Assembly (NCBI RefSeq): GCF_041956535.1
Contig: NW_027192221.1
Coordinates: 1 to 64,000, forward strand
From: Calcarisporiella thermophila CBS 279.70
Taxonomy: Eukaryota > Calcarisporiellomycota
DNA length: 64,000 nucleotides
Reading direction: 5' to 3'
Both the position numbers and the translations under genes were made by a program. Shown here one piece after another: positions 31,679 to 43,567 of the stretch. How positions within the stretch are numbered: the stretch's first letter is position 1; every line of letters starts with the position of its first letter. The notes under the pieces are model-generated. The model did no database searches. It was not told where the DNA came from and saw only the letters and a program-made list of their open reading frames with translations.

Positions 31679-32977
31679 ATGAAGCTAATTTACACGCTTC
31701 TCTTCGCGTCGCTGGTTACGTTCGCGAGGGCACAATCCTGCGAAGTGAATATACTGGACGTGGACGGAAAGCCACTGGAGTATAATAAAGAGTACTACAT
31801 TATTAGCGATGGTGATGAAAACCGAGGGATGACTTTCGAGAACTTTTATGATGTGCGAAGCGCCAGCAAGTGGGACTACCTGCTGGCAACCAATGATGCA
31901 AATCGAAATGGTACGGCTAACGTGTTCACCGTCACTGGGAGGAGTGCGTCGCCGTATGTTCGGGCGTGCGATCAGAGCATCATCTACATGGCCCAATCCA
32001 ACTATAAGGAGTACAACTACTGGAAAATAGACAAGCGTGGGGACAACAGCAACTCAGAACTCATCAACTCGATCTATCTTGACAAATATCCAGGCTCGTT
32101 GTTCCGAGTTGAGCCGGTCGAAAACTCGCGGAAGAACCGCCTCTACTTCAAATCCGGGGACAGCAACGTTTACCTGGCGCTGCGCAGGAGTCACCAGAGC
32201 AAATTGTGGGCCTACTTTGTCGCCAAGAGCGCCTCCGAAGCCACCACGTTCAGCTTCCGGCCTCTCACCCGCGAAACTGAGGAGGACGCGAAATCGCATG
32301 CCTTCTCGGTGGACGTCAAGGAGGTGGAGGAGAAACAGCTATGCAACTTTAACTCGTACAGCAATCCTAGCAAGTTAGGCTATGCGGTCATGGAATTCGC
32401 AAAGGGTAAGACTGAAGTGGGGGCAATGTGCGTGGACAGCGGTACCACCTACTTTGTATCTGTGTCGGACAAGGCAACCACTCAGTATTTCGTCACTCCC
32501 ATGGATCACGATTATTGCAAGAGCAAGTTGGGCAGCACCCAGAGCGTCAACCAGGACAGCTCTGTGATCCTGGTGAACGGCTGTCTGAAGGGCATGTCCT
32601 ACTTCTACAAGGACAGCAACAACAAGACGTACTTCGCCAATATGAAATTCGGCAGAAGCTTTTTCAACCCCCCGACCCTGTCTCGGCCCAAGAAGGATGG
32701 AGGTCTCGTCGAGCAGGGCACCCACTCGGGGCTCACTCCCACAGCCTGGTCCTATCAAAAAGATCAGCAGTGCTGGCGGGCCAAAGCCACGGTCTCCGTT
32801 CGAATGGACTGTATCATCAGCAACCACCTCAGCAATGACGCCGATGAAGCCCAGATGAAGCAATGTATGGATGCCAAGTTCTACCCCGCCACGCACACTG
32901 AATCGATTGATAATTCGTTCAGGAGGTTCGGCGCAAACGAGCTCCCAAGCTGTCTGAAGAATCTGTTTAAGAATTAA
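31679..32977 (+). CDS. Unrecognised secreted protein, intronless
   Basis: I recognise no family. A single exon of 432 codons starts with a textbook signal peptide (MKLIYTLLFASLVTFARA, cleaved about residue 18-19). The mature part is hydrophilic and aromatic-rich, with ten cysteines, an even number that could pair as disulfides. It also has N-glycosylation sequons (NGT, NKT) and no membrane helix or GPI tail. Repeated patterns of short beta-like strands (RLYFKSGDSNVYLALRR, SYFYKDSNNKTYFANMKF) suggest an all-beta fold, but that is inference. It is one of only two intronless genes seen; the other is the broken DJ-1 gene, also secreted. A TATA box lies upstream. An extracellular role such as wall, matrix or host-interaction protein is possible but unsupported. 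Confidence 0.8.
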   Translation: MKLIYTLLFASLVTFARAQSCEVNILDVDGKPLEYNKEYYIISDGDENRGMTFENFYDVRSASKWDYLLATNDANRNGTANVFTVTGRSASPYVRACDQSIIYMAQSNYKEYNYWKIDKRGDNSNSELINSIYLDKYPGSLFRVEPVENSRKNRLYFKSGDSNVYLALRRSHQSKLWAYFVAKSASEATTFSFRPLTRETEEDAKSHAFSVDVKEVEEKQLCNFNSYSNPSKLGYAVMEFAKGKTEVGAMCVDSGTTYFVSVSDKATTQYFVTPMDHDYCKSKLGSTQSVNQDSSVILVNGCLKGMSYFYKDSNNKTYFANMKFGRSFFNPPTLSRPKKDGGLVEQGTHSGLTPTAWSYQKDQQCWRAKATVSVRMDCIISNHLSNDADEAQMKQCMDAKFYPATHTESIDNSFRRFGANELPSCLKNLFKN

Positions 32978-33669
32978 TGAAATATGATTTCCCTTTTGTG
33001 AATTTTTAATTCCAGATCTGGAGCAGTTGGTTTAATGTATTAGATATTCGACTGTATTAATGACGCTGCAGAAGACGATATAAATAAATCTGAACATAAA
33101 ATAAGCAGCACCAATCATTCTAGATTGGCCAAGAGTGAATGCAAAGGCTTTGATGATACAGAGCAAGCTTGGAAAGCAAAATAAAAAAGCAGTGGATTTT
33201 TTTATTGATGCCTTGTATTTTCAAATCAATATTAACTAATATTGATTAAAAAATCTGGAATTGTGTGACTGTGGCTAACCAAGTGCCACCATATTATGGT
33301 TGGACTAATATTATTAGTGTTCCCATTCGCGAGGACCTGGAAGACCGAAAATTCTTGACGGGCTTTGCACGCACATTATCGATCTAGAACTGGAGAAAAT
33401 ACATGTTGGATGAAAGTTGAACGCTAAAGCTGAGCAGTATGTGCGGGAGCATTTCTCTCACGGCAAAATCAGCAAATTATCTTTGTTAATATTTTGATAA
33501 AGAGAAAATAAAAAGAGAAAAAAAGTTCAGGACATGGTGTAAAGTAATTTTATATGCAAAACCAAGCAAGACCAAAGAATGGAAAGAGATGACATCGCTT
33601 CAAGTAACATAAAATCCCATCATAAGAGCCCATTAATATTATTATAAAATAGAAATATAGGGGTCTAGT
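32978..33669. other. Convergent intergenic region
   Basis: AT-rich 3' flanks of the secreted-protein gene (+) and the Sip3-like gene (-), with AATAAA-type signals near 33080 and 33490. No gene was seen. Confidence 0.55.
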
Positions 33670-36600
33670 TTATCGCATGATCTTTTTTAACTGCTCATCC
33701 ACCCTGATACAAAGTGTGGCACCATTGACCTTCTCTTCATTGGACCCGGCCGCGTCCCCAGATTCACCGTTCTTCTCTATCATTTCAAACCATTCGTCTC
33801 CCTGTGTCCGCCCATATTCACACAGCGCACGGTAATCCATCAACCAGTTGATGTATTCTGATTCGAGCAGCCGCTCCTCAACTCGGTTCAACAGTCGAAA
33901 GAGCAGCAAGAGATCGTGTCTGAGTATTCCCACGCGTTCGCGAGTAAACGCAAAATCTTCCGCCAGTGTTTCATGTCTCAAGCGGAACCACGGGTAAGCA
34001 TGGGATTGGAGGGAGGAGTCAGCACTCGCCGACGCATCACCTTTTGGTGTGTAGGAGAGGGAGGTGGTGTTCCACGATTTGCGCGATAACAAAAACACGC
34101 GGAAGCACCCCTTATCCCACGCCATGTCGGGCTTACCTTGGTGATAAATAATATTTTCCTCCAAGTCGCGGAGATACACAGCCTTGGCCACCACCCCCTC
34201 GCTTTGTCGCACAGTTAAGGGCGGCGGAGATGGGACAGTCTGTTCCAGGTGCTCCACTGTACCAGTTCGCCAAAAGACTACCCACGTGAGCATGATTGAC
34301 ATGCTCACCAGCACAATGATAAGAATATAAGGGGTTGTGGTCTGGAGAAGCTCGCTCCATATTCTCAGAATGGTGTCCAATGCCCCCCTATCACCCACAT
34401 CCTCGCTTGCTCCGAACATCCTCTTTTTGTTTTCTGCATCTGCGGCCAGGCGCTTGTCTTCGGGCATTTCGGATACATCTCCTTCTCTACTTCTCACTAC
34501 TTGCCGTTTCCCTATACTATTCCCACCTGCACTGGATTTTCGAGTGTGCTTTCGGGACGTACGCCTGGGCCTATTTTGCCTAACAGATTCTTCCACGACG
34601 CCCATCACAGCTACCACAGTTTCCCCTAGCCCCTTCATCGTTAGGCGCTGAATCATGGCCTTTACCATAGGATTCTTGTACCACTTGATGCCTACGTAAA
34701 AGGAGAGTTTGCAACTTTTCGAGGTGGAGAAGGTAATGCAGTATTTTATCATAGGAAGAAAAGAATCCGCATACGGCAGTTGTGCCGTCTTCGCCGACGT
34801 GAACACCACATAGCAGAGGTATTCCTCGCGTTTTTCTACTGTCTGCGTCTCTACGCACTCTGTCTCTTTCACCTTTGCCATGGGGTTATTGAAAGGCATG
34901 ATCGACCGAATTTCACGCGTGCTTTCACCGCGTTCGTTCGAAGACCATGGTGACACACTAATGCTGTGATTTCCTTTGTTTGAGAAGACGCGTTCCCACA
35001 AAGAGGAGCTCGCATCACCAAACATTAGTTCAAAGAGTGCACGTGCGGAAATGGGTAGATTTAACTCGGCCTCTTTTTTCTGCAAATGGTCGGTGCACCC
35101 ACAGTTGATGGGTTTAGTTGGCACAGGAAGGTCTGCTGGCCACGTATCTGCAGGAGTTTGAGACTCTGTCGTTGTTGACTGGTTGTCGTGTTCCTCGTTA
35201 CTAAAATAGCATAACATGACCGTTACAAAAAGTTAGATGGACAAGCAGCTCCTTAAAACTACTCACCTATGTCCCTGTGAAGCATCTGCAAGTAAAGGCC
35301 GCTCAGGATATACCGGTTCTGGGACTAATGAATCCACAATGCTTGTCGGTATTGGGTATTTCTCCATAAACTTAACAGAGTCAGCGCTCGCTCGTGTTGG
35401 CACTTCCCCTTGTTCGCTCACCGATGCGATCTTTGAGAACATTTCCACCTGACTCATGGTTGCCTCTTCCTTCTTGATCGATAGTGCCACTTTTATCCGG
35501 GTTAGGAGCTGCAAAGGTGAATGCACCAGCGTCTTCATAACGTACGACTGTTCTTCGATTTCTATGGAAAACACATTGCTCTTTCGCTCTTGATGGAGAT
35601 TTTTTATGTTCTGAAGCGGGATCCGCAGACTCACAACAAATCCGACAACGCAGGAATAAAAATAGATACATTCAGGTGTGAGAAAGATTCGTCCAGTGCG
35701 CCAGACTCCTGTGCCTTCTTCGGTTTGGAGGAGCGCACAGGGTTTGGTATCGAGCATGATTTCCAACGGGTGAACCTCTGAGAAGAGTACACGAAGCTGT
35801 TGTTCACGAAGCGCAAGCTCACTGGTGTAGGTGCGTAACTTACGCACGGGACTGAGAGGAGATAACACGGGTAAGCTCTAGGAAGTCCATCTCAACCAGC
35901 AGGGGCATGCAACTTACTTCATTACAATCGGAGGGAAATTTGCGGCATTTAAAATTTCACTCTCCCCATTCTCAAACGCACCCGCCGTCTCCTCTGGTTC
36001 ACCATTGGCAATCTCCGGCAGAGTCTGTTCTGATCCCGTCGCACCCAGCGAAGAAGGTAGCATGCTACCTAGCAATACATTCATACCGGGAACAAGGCTA
36101 GACGAAAGGGCAGAGAGCGTTGAAGGGTTGCCCTTCTCGCCCACTACAGGACGTCGCTTTGCAACATTCAACATGATCATGTTGGTGAGAGCGGAGGGAG
36201 TTTGTGGGATAAAAGGTTTTTCACTTGAGCTCGAAGGAAGGCTTGCGGGGCGAGCAGTATCCGATTGTACTGTAGAGAGGGTGGAGCTTAACTGACCTAA
36301 CGAAGTTTCACTTTCCGCTGAAGCTGGTTCAAAAGACGATTGTGTTTGCTGTAGGTTGCGTGATGGCGAGGCTGGCATGGATTTAGAAGCACTCCTAATC
36401 CGAGCGGGGATTTCAGGGGTATCTGCAATGGCTGTTTGTTTTGCTTTCTCGAACGTCTTCAACCAGTCTTGCAGTTCTTCTTCTGTTTCTGCCTGTAGCA
36501 TGTATGTCTTTTCATTGGCACAAACTACCTCAAAGCAGAACCGCCTGTCGTTCTGTTGATCCATGCGAACCTCGCACAGCAATACGTCTATCCATTCTTT

Positions 36601-38114
36601 CATGACGACCGCCCCCCTGAGCTCGCCCACGTCGCTCACGATACAATAGCCAAAGTGTGCTTGGTGGATGAAAAACCATTTGCGGGTCCACTGGTAACGT
36701 TTTCCGGAGGAAGTCCGATGAAAGAGATATCCTTGCTTAATGGGAAGCACGTTTGTAGAGCTGCGCGAAAAAGCAGGCGAGCTAGAAGAAGCTGGTAGCG
36801 AAATAGTACTTGCATTTGCATATGCCAATAGGGAGCGGTTTGGGCGGGCTCTAAAAATAGCATCCTAGCAGAAGAAGGTGAGGTTATAAAAAAAATGAGA
36901 AAATGCCTTAAAATGTAAAATGTAATTAGGCTAACCTCCTCGAGTTTTCCCTTCATGTTCCTTATTTTGCTCAAATACAAGTCACATACAGGTCGACTCT
37001 GAATTTGGAAAGTAAGATAGGGGTTATGGCTAGAGTTGCATTTTGGGCCATATTTGAATCTTACCTCTTGAAGCCATTTTCTATAGCTTTCGCGTTGTTC
37101 GCTTAGGCGTTTGTAGACCTCGAATGAGTTTTCGTGATATTCGTATTGCGCACCAAGTGCCTTAAGAAACTATGGGTGCAATAAGAGAGTGACAACAATT
37201 AAAATCGAGCGGGAGACATCAATTAAACATGACAAACATACCTGCTCTACAAGCATATAGTCCAATGAAGACCTAATACCAGATTTGATTAGTGCCAAAA
37301 GATATAACTCAGCAGAAATTTCGAAAATGAAAGTTATTCACTTGAACCGCGAAATTTTATAAGCATAGTCCGAACTTTGACGGATGTAGCTTTTGCGTAT
37401 TTCGAAAAGCTGGAATGCGTCCTCTCTTAGTGCGCTAGCCTCCTTGGTCTTTCCCTGTGCAAAATATCGATTCAATGCCAATTCATACTTTTCTGTCAGC
37501 TTTTCAAAGTTTTTTCTAAATTCTTTGAGCTCTTTTATATCGTGTTTAAGAAGATGTTGCAGGGGATTGATTAGGTATTCTTCTAGATCACTCGCCTATA
37601 ATTACGAATAAAGATCTTACGTGAGGATCATCTATAGAAATTAATCCGCAGAAGAATATACGTACCAATTTGACTCGAAAGCTGACTGCAGTTTGTAAAG
37701 TTTCAGAGAAAATCCTAACAAGATCTGCGCTGAAATCAGGATCTATTACAAACAGTAATGGATTAGGAACGTCTTGTGACGCGGAAAGAATAAAAATGCT
37801 AACTTATAACGGCCTCGTCCACATCGGAAGGAATAGTTAATCTTCCAAGTTGCATAGAAAAACTATTCAATTCTACTCGTAAATGGTGAGGAGAAATGTC
37901 GCTTAATTTCATCTACTGATTCCAACTTACTCAAAAGCTCATCGACGGCACTACGAAGCGTTTTGCAATAATTGTCTAACCACTTCTCCAGTTTGTCCAG
38001 CTCATCCTCAAAATGGTGAGCATTAGCTCGGAAAGATGGCGAGTCAAGCACAGCATCTTCTATTGTGATGATGTTCGCGGTAGGCGCGGTTGGCTCCGCG
38101 AGTGAGAGAGACAT
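33670..38114 (-). CDS. SIP3: Sip3/Lam-type sterol-transfer protein: BAR-PH-GRAM-VASt-TM
   Basis: A contact-site protein of the LAM/Ltc family that moves sterols between the ER and plasma membrane. Ten exons (37931-38114, 37804-37875, 37666-37742, 37342-37595, 37242-37272, 37065-37169, 36936-36998, 35918-36864, 35267-35875, 33670-35200) give 1290 aa. Residues 1-260 form a helical BAR-like domain. A PH domain follows (GYLFHRTSSGKRYQWTRKWF). A Ser/Pro-rich linker leads to a GRAM domain (LRVLFSEVHPLEIML...GRIFLTPECIYFY). The VASt domain starts near residue 820 (LPISARALFELMFGD...YVGIKWYKNPMVK). One C-terminal helix near 1068-1088 (YILIIVLVSMSIMLTWVVFW) anchors it in the ER. This architecture is that of yeast Lam1/Sip3 and Lam3/Ysp1; a one-to-one match cannot be claimed. 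Confidence 0.92.
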
Positions 38115-38701
38115 GCTATATTAAGGGAAAAAGAACTTGTTCTTTCCCTCCACTTATTAATCAAAAAAATAAAAAAAAAACTAGTACTATTGAAATAGAG
38201 AATGACAAAAGCCCAAGGTTTAAGACCTGTCACTCCACGTTCGCCCAACTGCCGGGTTCAGATTTAAAATCTACAGCTGACCAAATTTCCCTTTTACTCA
38301 ATGACACCGACTTATTAATTTCATTAATATTATTTCGATCCCAATAGTCATATTATTCCATGATTGAATAAGGGAAACGACTTTTTTCTTTCGGCCTACC
38401 TTCCTTGTAGCCACCAAATATATTCTTGGAGACCGCGAGTTATTGATTTATAGATGGCCTAATATTCATTTGATACTGAATAACCCATTGCTCCCTTCAT
38501 ATTCCGAAAGATGGCGTAGTAATTTAGGTAAAAATTGAGTAAAAATTTAAAGTACAATAAATCTGCCCTCAATTGAAATTTTCAACCTTAGAAATTTTCA
38601 AAAAAAAAAATTACATAGCTCTTTTGAGAGGTTCCCAATCGATCTTGCGCTTCTTCCCTCTTCCTGATTGAACAGGAAGATCGCCTCTCACTATATATTA
38701 A
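38115..38701. other. Shared divergent promoter region
   Basis: 587 bp of AT-rich DNA lies between the start codons of the Sip3-like (-) and LUFS-WD40 (+) genes, so it holds both promoters. Poly-A/T runs are present. No gene was seen. Confidence 0.6.
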
Positions 38702-41700
38702 ATGACAACGACATCGCCCATCCTAACTCACATCTCAGCTGCTCGACAGCTTCTCTCTCAGCTCCGGCAAAGCGTCGAGCACACACTAGAATCATTAATT
38801 TCTCCAAACGATATCAATCAGCTTAGCGAGAAACGAGAAGAACTGACACGATTGTCAGATGCAATATCACAGGAGTTAACGTGTATCGAAGAGAATGGGC
38901 AGCTTAGTAAGGAAAACGGTGAGTCTGATGGGGGCGATCAGGCAGGGAACATGCTTGAGAAGCAGGAACGATCATCGAATGTACGTATTTTGATTAGCTA
39001 TGTTGAACATTGAGTTAGTCTCACGAGTTTTTTCTACAATCACCAGGATTCACCCGAAAAATCTGCCATAATTATGGGTATCATGGAGAAGGATAATGCC
39101 TCGAACTGGCAATTGACTTCGATTAATCATAAGACTCTTCGATTATACATGTACGACTACTGCACCAAATGCAAGCTGACCTCCACAGCAAATACACTTA
39201 AAGCAGAAGCAAATATACCCACCGATCACGAGGTACCCATAGAAGCACCCGAAGGTTTTCTCTTCGAGTGGTGGACAGTTTTTTGGGATTTGTTCTCAGT
39301 ACGGAACACAAAAGCAGGGAGCAGAGATGCTCAGACTTATTTTGAGGTAATTGGACTCATCGCTTTTTATTTATTTTTGGAAGTATACTAAACCGCTCTA
39401 TTTTTTTAATAGGCGAGTCAACTTCGTGCGCAACGTGAACGAGTTCAACAACAGACGATGCAGCAAAATATGCATCGACTCTTCCTTCAAGCGCAGCAGC
39501 AAATATTACAGCAGCAGCAGCAGCAACAGCAACAGCAGCAACAGCAACAAACTCAACAACAACAGCACCAGGCTCAACAAGAGCAACAGCACCAACAACA
39601 GCCGCCACATCAGCAAGCACAGACACAACCTCGCCAACCGCAGCAGGCTCAGCAGCCGTTAACTCCTCAGATGCAGCAAATACCTCAACCACCACAGCGA
39701 TCCGACAGCGTCTCATCCCAGGGAAGCGCACAGGTTGCCTCCACCCTTCCTGCTCAGGGAAACCCGAATGCATCTCCTGCCTTTTCTCCTCCGTCCATGA
39801 TGTCACGGCCAAACGAACAAGGTACGACGCAGGCTGCTAACGGTGATATAATGCCACACACGATGACAACACCACAAATACCTCAGCAAAATGGCTATAT
39901 GATTAACCCTCAGCTTGCCCAAGCCTTACAGGCCGCCGGATTAGGTGGCCGTGACCCATCAACTCTAACCCCAGAAGAGAATGTAAGTCCTTGGCAAAAG
40001 TGCTAATATTTGGAGTCAAACTTGACAACTTTTTCATATATTAGCAAGCACTCATGAAAAAAATAAATCAACAAAACATGCAGAATATGCAGAATATGCA
40101 AATCCGGCCTGGGTAAGTTCCCTTCGCTAGAATAATATTTATTGTCTAGACTTGACATTTTTTGAAACAATACAGGAGCATGAATCCTCAGCAGTATCAG
40201 CGGTTTATGCAGCAGCAGGCAGCTATACAACGGGCGCAGGCGCAGGCGCTAGCGCAAGCACAATCCCAAACGTCTCCTCATGTTCAAGCTGCTCAGAATT
40301 CCATGTCGCCCAATATTCCAGTAAATAATAACACAAACCACTTGTACCTTCCACACTTAGTTTTAATGTGATCTACTATTTTTAGAAACGCCGTGCCGAC
40401 CTCGTAGCTTCAGATGCAACCGTCTCTCCTCCCGAAGCAAAACGGCAACGCAACAATTCGGGCGGATATTCTGTTGCAATGCCGGGTACCAATAGCCCTG
40501 CCCCAATTCCGCCTAACGGACCCTCAACTCCTGGTGTTCCGATGAGCCCAGGCGTTCCTGGAACTCCTGGCACACCAGGCATGCCACCAAATGCTATGCA
40601 GGCATTCATGGGAGATCGTAAGTATCTTTTTTTTTTACAAGCTCGAGGTCATTTTAATGCCAATATTTAAATTTGCTTCTATTTTATTTTAGCTAATATG
40701 ATGAATGCTTCAAATCAACACATGCTCTCCAAGGGATTCCCTCCGAATATTGCACAACAGGTAATTATCATTATTCTCTGTCTATGGTAATGGATTTGTC
40801 TAACAATTTCCGCAGCAACAATACTTGATGCAACAACAGCTTCACATGAGACGAATGATGATGGCAAACCAACAACGAATGAGCCCGCAGATACAACAAG
40901 CCGCCGGAATAGTTCCAACTAATGCACCGGGCATTCCGGTTATGCCGAATCAGGTTAATGCACAAGCTATTGCTGATTACCAGGCCATGCTTCAACGTCA
41001 TCAGCAACAGCAGCGGCTTCAGCAACAGCAGCACCTCGTTAATATGCAAAGCCCTACAGGAATGCTACCACCTCAACAACAGCAGCATTTACTAATGATG
41101 CAGCAACAAGCCTTGGCATCACAGCAAGGCACAATGGACGGAGGTGGAAATCCACAGTCACCACAGGCAATGCGCGATCGCCAAGGCTCAAATCCTGTTG
41201 TCACGCCCAACGCAAGAATTAATGATGGCAATCAAACTCCAGGTGGTAATGGGATACCCCCTAACTCGGCCGCCCCAAATGAACGGTTAGCTCAAATGGC
41301 TAAGCAGCAAATGATGGCAAGACAACAGCAAGCGCAGCAGTTGATGCAGCAGCAACAGCAACAAATTCTACAGCAGCAACAGCAGATGTTCCAACAGCAG
41401 CAGATGCAACAGATGCAGCATATGCAGCAACAGCAACAGCAACAGCAGCATCAACAGGCTCAGAGACAAGGGCAACAGACAACACGGCAACAAAAGAGTC
41501 CTCCAACGCCACAACAAGGGCACCGAAACTCAATTACTTCCACCCAGAATAGTAGCGGTCAACCTCCGAAAGGCGACCAAATGGATGTGCATCAAGGTGC
41601 AATGGAGAATGGTCCATCTGCTACCTCCACAGCTCAGCAACCTAAGCCTTCCCCTCAAGGAAATGTTAACGCACCCAGGGCACCACATGGGGATGAAAGT

Positions 41701-42978
41701 AATCAGTCAACCGGGGGAGCTGCGATGGCGGCGGCCGGAATGCAAGCTCAAAACAACAATCCTGCACTGCGGCTCTCAACTATCGATGACCTGGATCGGT
41801 TGATGGGCGAAGGCGATTTCTCGGACATGTTTGCAAGTGGAGATGATACCAATGGACTCGGAGACGGTTTAGATTTATTTGGCGGCGGGGGAGGATTTTT
41901 GTCCAATATGACAGGACTGGGTGGCAATGATTTACAGCTGAATACCAGCGGGAGTGAATTGCCACTTCAACTGCACTCTGATCTCTCCGGCCATTCCAAC
42001 AAGGTTAGCGCCTGCGCATTTTCGTATGATGGTCAGTGGCTTGCAAGTGCCGGACTAGACAAAAAAGTTTTGATCTGGTCGGTACAGGAAAAGTCGGTTC
42101 GCTTTACTCTTGAAGGCCACCATTCGCAACAAATTACGGCGGTACGGTTTTCCCCTGATGAACGCTATCTCCTAATTACCGCCTCGCACGATCGAACTAT
42201 TCGTGTTTGGGATCTAGGCGCAGCTATTCGTTCTGGCTCCACAACCGTCAATTGCCTGGCAGTATGCACTGGTAATGCCGAGATCAAGGCTGTGGACTTT
42301 TGCCCAGTAGTGGGCAACGATACTTATTTGTCACTGGACTCGGAAGGTGAGCTCAAGGTTTGGAATGTGAACGCTACCGATTGTGTCAAGACGATCCGCA
42401 TGTCCTCCGTAACGAAGTCCGGATTCCCCGCCAATCCTCTGCGCTTTCATCCACGGTCCAACTCTATTGTTGCGGGGGCATTTGCCACCAATCTTTCGAT
42501 CCTTGACATTAATGCTTGTAAGGATGGAACTATTGCCTCGGACAATCCGAGTACACGCACACTGCCCTCACCCCATCAAAAGAATATTTCGTCGATTGAT
42601 TGGTCCTCGGATGGTGCATTCCTTGTCACGTCCTCAGATGACGTGGTGTGCGTGTGGGAGACAACCCACTACAAGATAGTAAACCAGCATCACCCGCAAG
42701 GGAAGATCAGTAGCTGCGCATTTCTCTCCTCACGACCTGGGGAAGGGCGGGTAGCTTTTGGTGACTATGAAGTAATCTATGTGTGGCAATTTGGTGTGCC
42801 CAATGGTACGGGAGGGGCACAAAATGTTGGAGGGCAGCCTATTCCTGTGCAGCAGGCACAGACGGGTGTAGTAGCAGCACTGGCTTGCGGACCAGCACCT
42901 GGAGAGGAAGGGAGCCTATTGCTGGCAAGCGGGAGCATGGCTAAAACGAATAATATGAAGATTTGGCGGGTCATCTAA
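38702..42978 (+). CDS. LUFS/LisH-polyQ-WD40 transcriptional co-regulator, LEUNIG-type
   Basis: Eight exons (38702-38980, 39047-39346, 39413-39982, 40045-40112, 40176-40320, 40386-40617, 40693-40760, 40816-42978) give 1274 aa. Residues 1-90 are a predicted coiled coil. Residues 123-180 form a LisH/LUFS module: LRLYMYDYCTKCKL, then IEAPEGFLFEWWTVFWDLF, very close to the plant LEUNIG and fungal Flo8/Som1 signature. A long Gln/Asn/Met/Pro-rich middle has a 14-Gln run, a putative basic patch (KRRAD) and PG-rich repeats. Residues 936-1274 are WD40 repeats (FSYDGQWLASAGLDKKVLIW, SHDRTIRVWDL). Plant LEUNIG has the same order and acts as a corepressor recruited through the LUFS domain. A nuclear role is inferred. 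Confidence 0.9.
39508..39549 (+). repeat. CAG/CAA repeat encoding 14 glutamines
   Basis: An uninterrupted run of 14 CAG or CAA codons lies in exon 3 of the LUFS-WD40 gene. Mixed codons make slippage less likely than in a pure CAG tract. Confidence 0.9.
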
Positions 42979-43567
42979 AGCTTGCTCCCCCATCACTAAG
43001 TTAATCATTATTGCTCATTTGGGTATTTTGTGAGCAGAGAGTGCTAATAGAGCAAAATTTAAAATGTTGTCTTTTTTCTTATATTTTACATAGTTATACT
43101 TTTCTTCTCCTTACTTATCATGAATTTATAATCAATATCTTTATCGTATATATGTTTCTATTTTGATCTCTTCAGGGTGTGTATGAGCCTTTATTATTTT
43201 ATTTTAATTTTTTGTTTTACTATTTCAGCTCTGATTTTTCTCTTTTTTTTGAATTTTTTTCCTTTGAATTTTCTCTTTTATAATATTTTTCTTCTTCGTT
43301 TTAGTTTGTTAGTCTAAAGGGTTTGCAAAAGGTTTATTTTCTTCTCTTTTCTTCCTCTTAATTATTGTTTGTGTGAATAAAATTCATTTTTGTAGATCTC
43401 TCTTTCGATCATAGCTTAAACGTTCTTATAAATTCTCGATCACACCCGCAAAGATAAATTTTATTTTTATAAATTTACAGGTCATAGCTCTCCGTACCTG
43501 CACTATTTCCTGGATTTAGAGATTTTATTTATTTGTATATCTTACAGTTGACCATCACGGACCTAGA
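42979..43567. other. Intergenic, T-rich
   Basis: A strongly T-rich 3' flank of the LUFS-WD40 gene (43040-43380), then the condensin promoter. No gene was seen. Confidence 0.55.
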
